This document shows, piece by piece, positions 7,607-8,604 of a stretch of DNA of 8,604 nucleotides. The stretch is taken from positions 1 through 8,604 of the forward strand of contig CAMCWG010000114.1 of NCBI GenBank assembly GCA_945882005.1, in the 5' to 3' direction. The first letter of the stretch is position 1; each line of letters starts with the position of its first letter. A program made the translations under genes and the position numbers. This DNA comes from Bordetella parapertussis. Its GTDB lineage: Bacteria; Pseudomonadota; Gammaproteobacteria; Burkholderiales; Burkholderiaceae_B. Under the pieces are notes generated by a model that worked only from the letters and a program-made list of their open reading frames with translations, was not told the DNA's origin and searched no databases.

Positions 7607-8604
7607 ATGTCGCTAGCAATTTTGCTAAGTCGCTCGCTTGCAGGCTTTGATGCGCCGCTTGTCCGGGTCGAGACGCATCTTGGGGTGGGGCTGCCAGCGT
7701 TTCACGTTGTAGGTCTCGCCGACGCCGAAGTCAGAGAAAGTCGGGAACGCGTACGTGCTGCGATTCTAAGTAGCGGTTTCGCCTTTCCAAACGGGCGCCT
7801 CACGGTCAACCTTTCTCCAGCGGATTTGCCCAAAGAGTCCGGTCGGTTCGATCTGCCCATTGCCTTGGGTGTGTTGTTAGTTTCCGGACAGATAGCTGGT
7901 GCTAGGCCGGAAATGCTTTCAACACTTGTGCTGGCTGGTGAGCTATCGCTGACGGGGGCACTCGTTCCAACACGTGGGGCAGTTGCCCTCGGGCTCTCTG
8001 TTGCGCGAAATCAACGTGGGGCGATACTCATTTTGCCGTGGAGCAACGCGATCGAGGCTTCCCGCATTCCGGCATTAGCCGTCCTTGGCGCAAATGATCT
8101 GAAGGAAGTCGTTGCGTATCTCAACGGTCACTCAGGATTGCAGGCGCCCATGTATGAGGCAGCTACTGTAGAGGTGACATCCGACCCATGTCTGTCTGAC
8201 GTACGCGGCCAGCTGATGGCGAGACGTGCACTTGAAATAGCCGCCAGTGGCGGCCATAGCATGCTCATGACGGGTACCCCGGGTGTGGGTAAAAGCATGC
8301 TGGCAAAGCGAATAGCCGGTCTGCTCCCAACGATGTCCGATACACAAGCGTTAGAGCTTGCGGCAATTACGACCTATGCAGGTTTGGATAGAGGGATATC
8401 TTTAAAACGACCTGTGCGTTGCCCCCATCACTCTGCGTCTGCTGCAGCGGTCATAGGTGGCGGTGCACGACCCATGCCGGGGGAAGTCTCGTTTGCACAC
8501 CATGGCGTACTCTTTCTGGATGAGCTCCCCGAATTCGACAGAAAGGTGCGAGAGGCGTTGCGCGAGCCGTTAGAGAACGGTCATGTCTGCATTGCGCGCG
8601 CTAA
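7607..8604 (+). CDS. comM: ComM/YifB family Mg chelatase-like AAA+ ATPase (3' end cut by window edge)
   Basis: ComM is a hexameric helicase that drives branch migration of incoming DNA during natural transformation; homologues (YifB) are widespread even in bacteria not known to be competent. The frame is open from ATG 7607 to the right edge, 332 residues of the roughly 500 usual. The N-terminal domain shows [36 protein letters not shown] and [20 protein letters not shown]. The AAA+ core follows with Walker A GTPGVGKS (about 223-230), [29 protein letters not shown] and Walker [11 protein letters not shown] (about 301-310). The C-terminal Mg-chelatase part lies beyond the edge. The Shine-Dalgarno AGGGGG lies 4 nt upstream. 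Most homologues I recall have Ala where this protein has Cys in RCPHH. No frameshift is seen in the visible part. Confidence 0.95.
   Translation, partial: MSLAILLSRSLAGFDAPLVRVETHLGVGLPAFHVVGLADAEVRESRERVRAAILSSGFAFPNGRLTVNLSPADLPKESGRFDLPIALGVLLVSGQIAGARPEMLSTLVLAGELSLTGALVPTRGAVALGLSVARNQRGAILILPWSNAIEASRIPALAVLGANDLKEVVAYLNGHSGLQAPMYEAATVEVTSDPCLSDVRGQLMARRALEIAASGGHSMLMTGTPGVGKSMLAKRIAGLLPTMSDTQALELAAITTYAGLDRGISLKRPVRCPHHSASAAAVIGGGARPMPGEVSFAHHGVLFLDELPEFDRKVREALREPLENGHVCIARA

Overview
The window is a stretch of ordinary bacterial chromosome from a betaproteobacterium, most likely order Burkholderiales and perhaps close to Alcaligenaceae. The evidence is the tRNA-Val(GAC)-thrS-infC order, the glutathione synthetase / mannose-type EIIA / HPr / enzyme I cluster, and the PII-ubiK-comM neighbourhood. 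The assignment is inferred from protein resemblance and gene order; no database search was run. I see no phage, IS element, CRISPR array or toxin cassette, and no candidate for a wholly new multigene system. The interest lies in regulation, gene decay and gene order.

Layout. 1-578: 3' part of trpF (tryptophan synthesis), cut by the left edge. 584-774: a near-consensus sigma70 promoter, tRNA-Val(GAC) and an intrinsic-terminator hairpin. 791-2740: thrS. 2759-3304: infC, which starts at the rare codon AUC. 3308-4272: gshB, complete except for a single-base frameshift near 3431-3438. 4276-6725: a compact phosphotransferase cluster of mannose-type EIIA, HPr (ptsH) and enzyme I (ptsI). 6746-7084, minus strand: a PII nitrogen-regulator gene with a sigma54 promoter and an NtrC-like site upstream. 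7268-7525: ubiK, a ubiquinone-biosynthesis accessory factor. 7607-8604: the first two thirds of comM, cut by the right edge.

How the genes work together. thrS and infC form a translation block 18 nt apart. The EIIA-HPr-EI cluster is a phosphorelay with no sugar permease beside it, which fits a regulatory PTS. PII is convergent with ptsI, and its upstream region looks nitrogen-controlled.

Gene order is compact but differs from what I recall as usual for the order. No trpB follows trpF, no rpmI-rplT follows infC, no gshA precedes gshB, and no amtB adjoins PII. This suggests a rearranged genome in which gshB and the pts genes now abut infC with only 3 bp between. The main points for a second look are the gshB frameshift, the AUC start of infC, the sigma54/NtrC control region, the infC-gshB junction, and a possible alternative fold in the leader between tRNA-Val and thrS.
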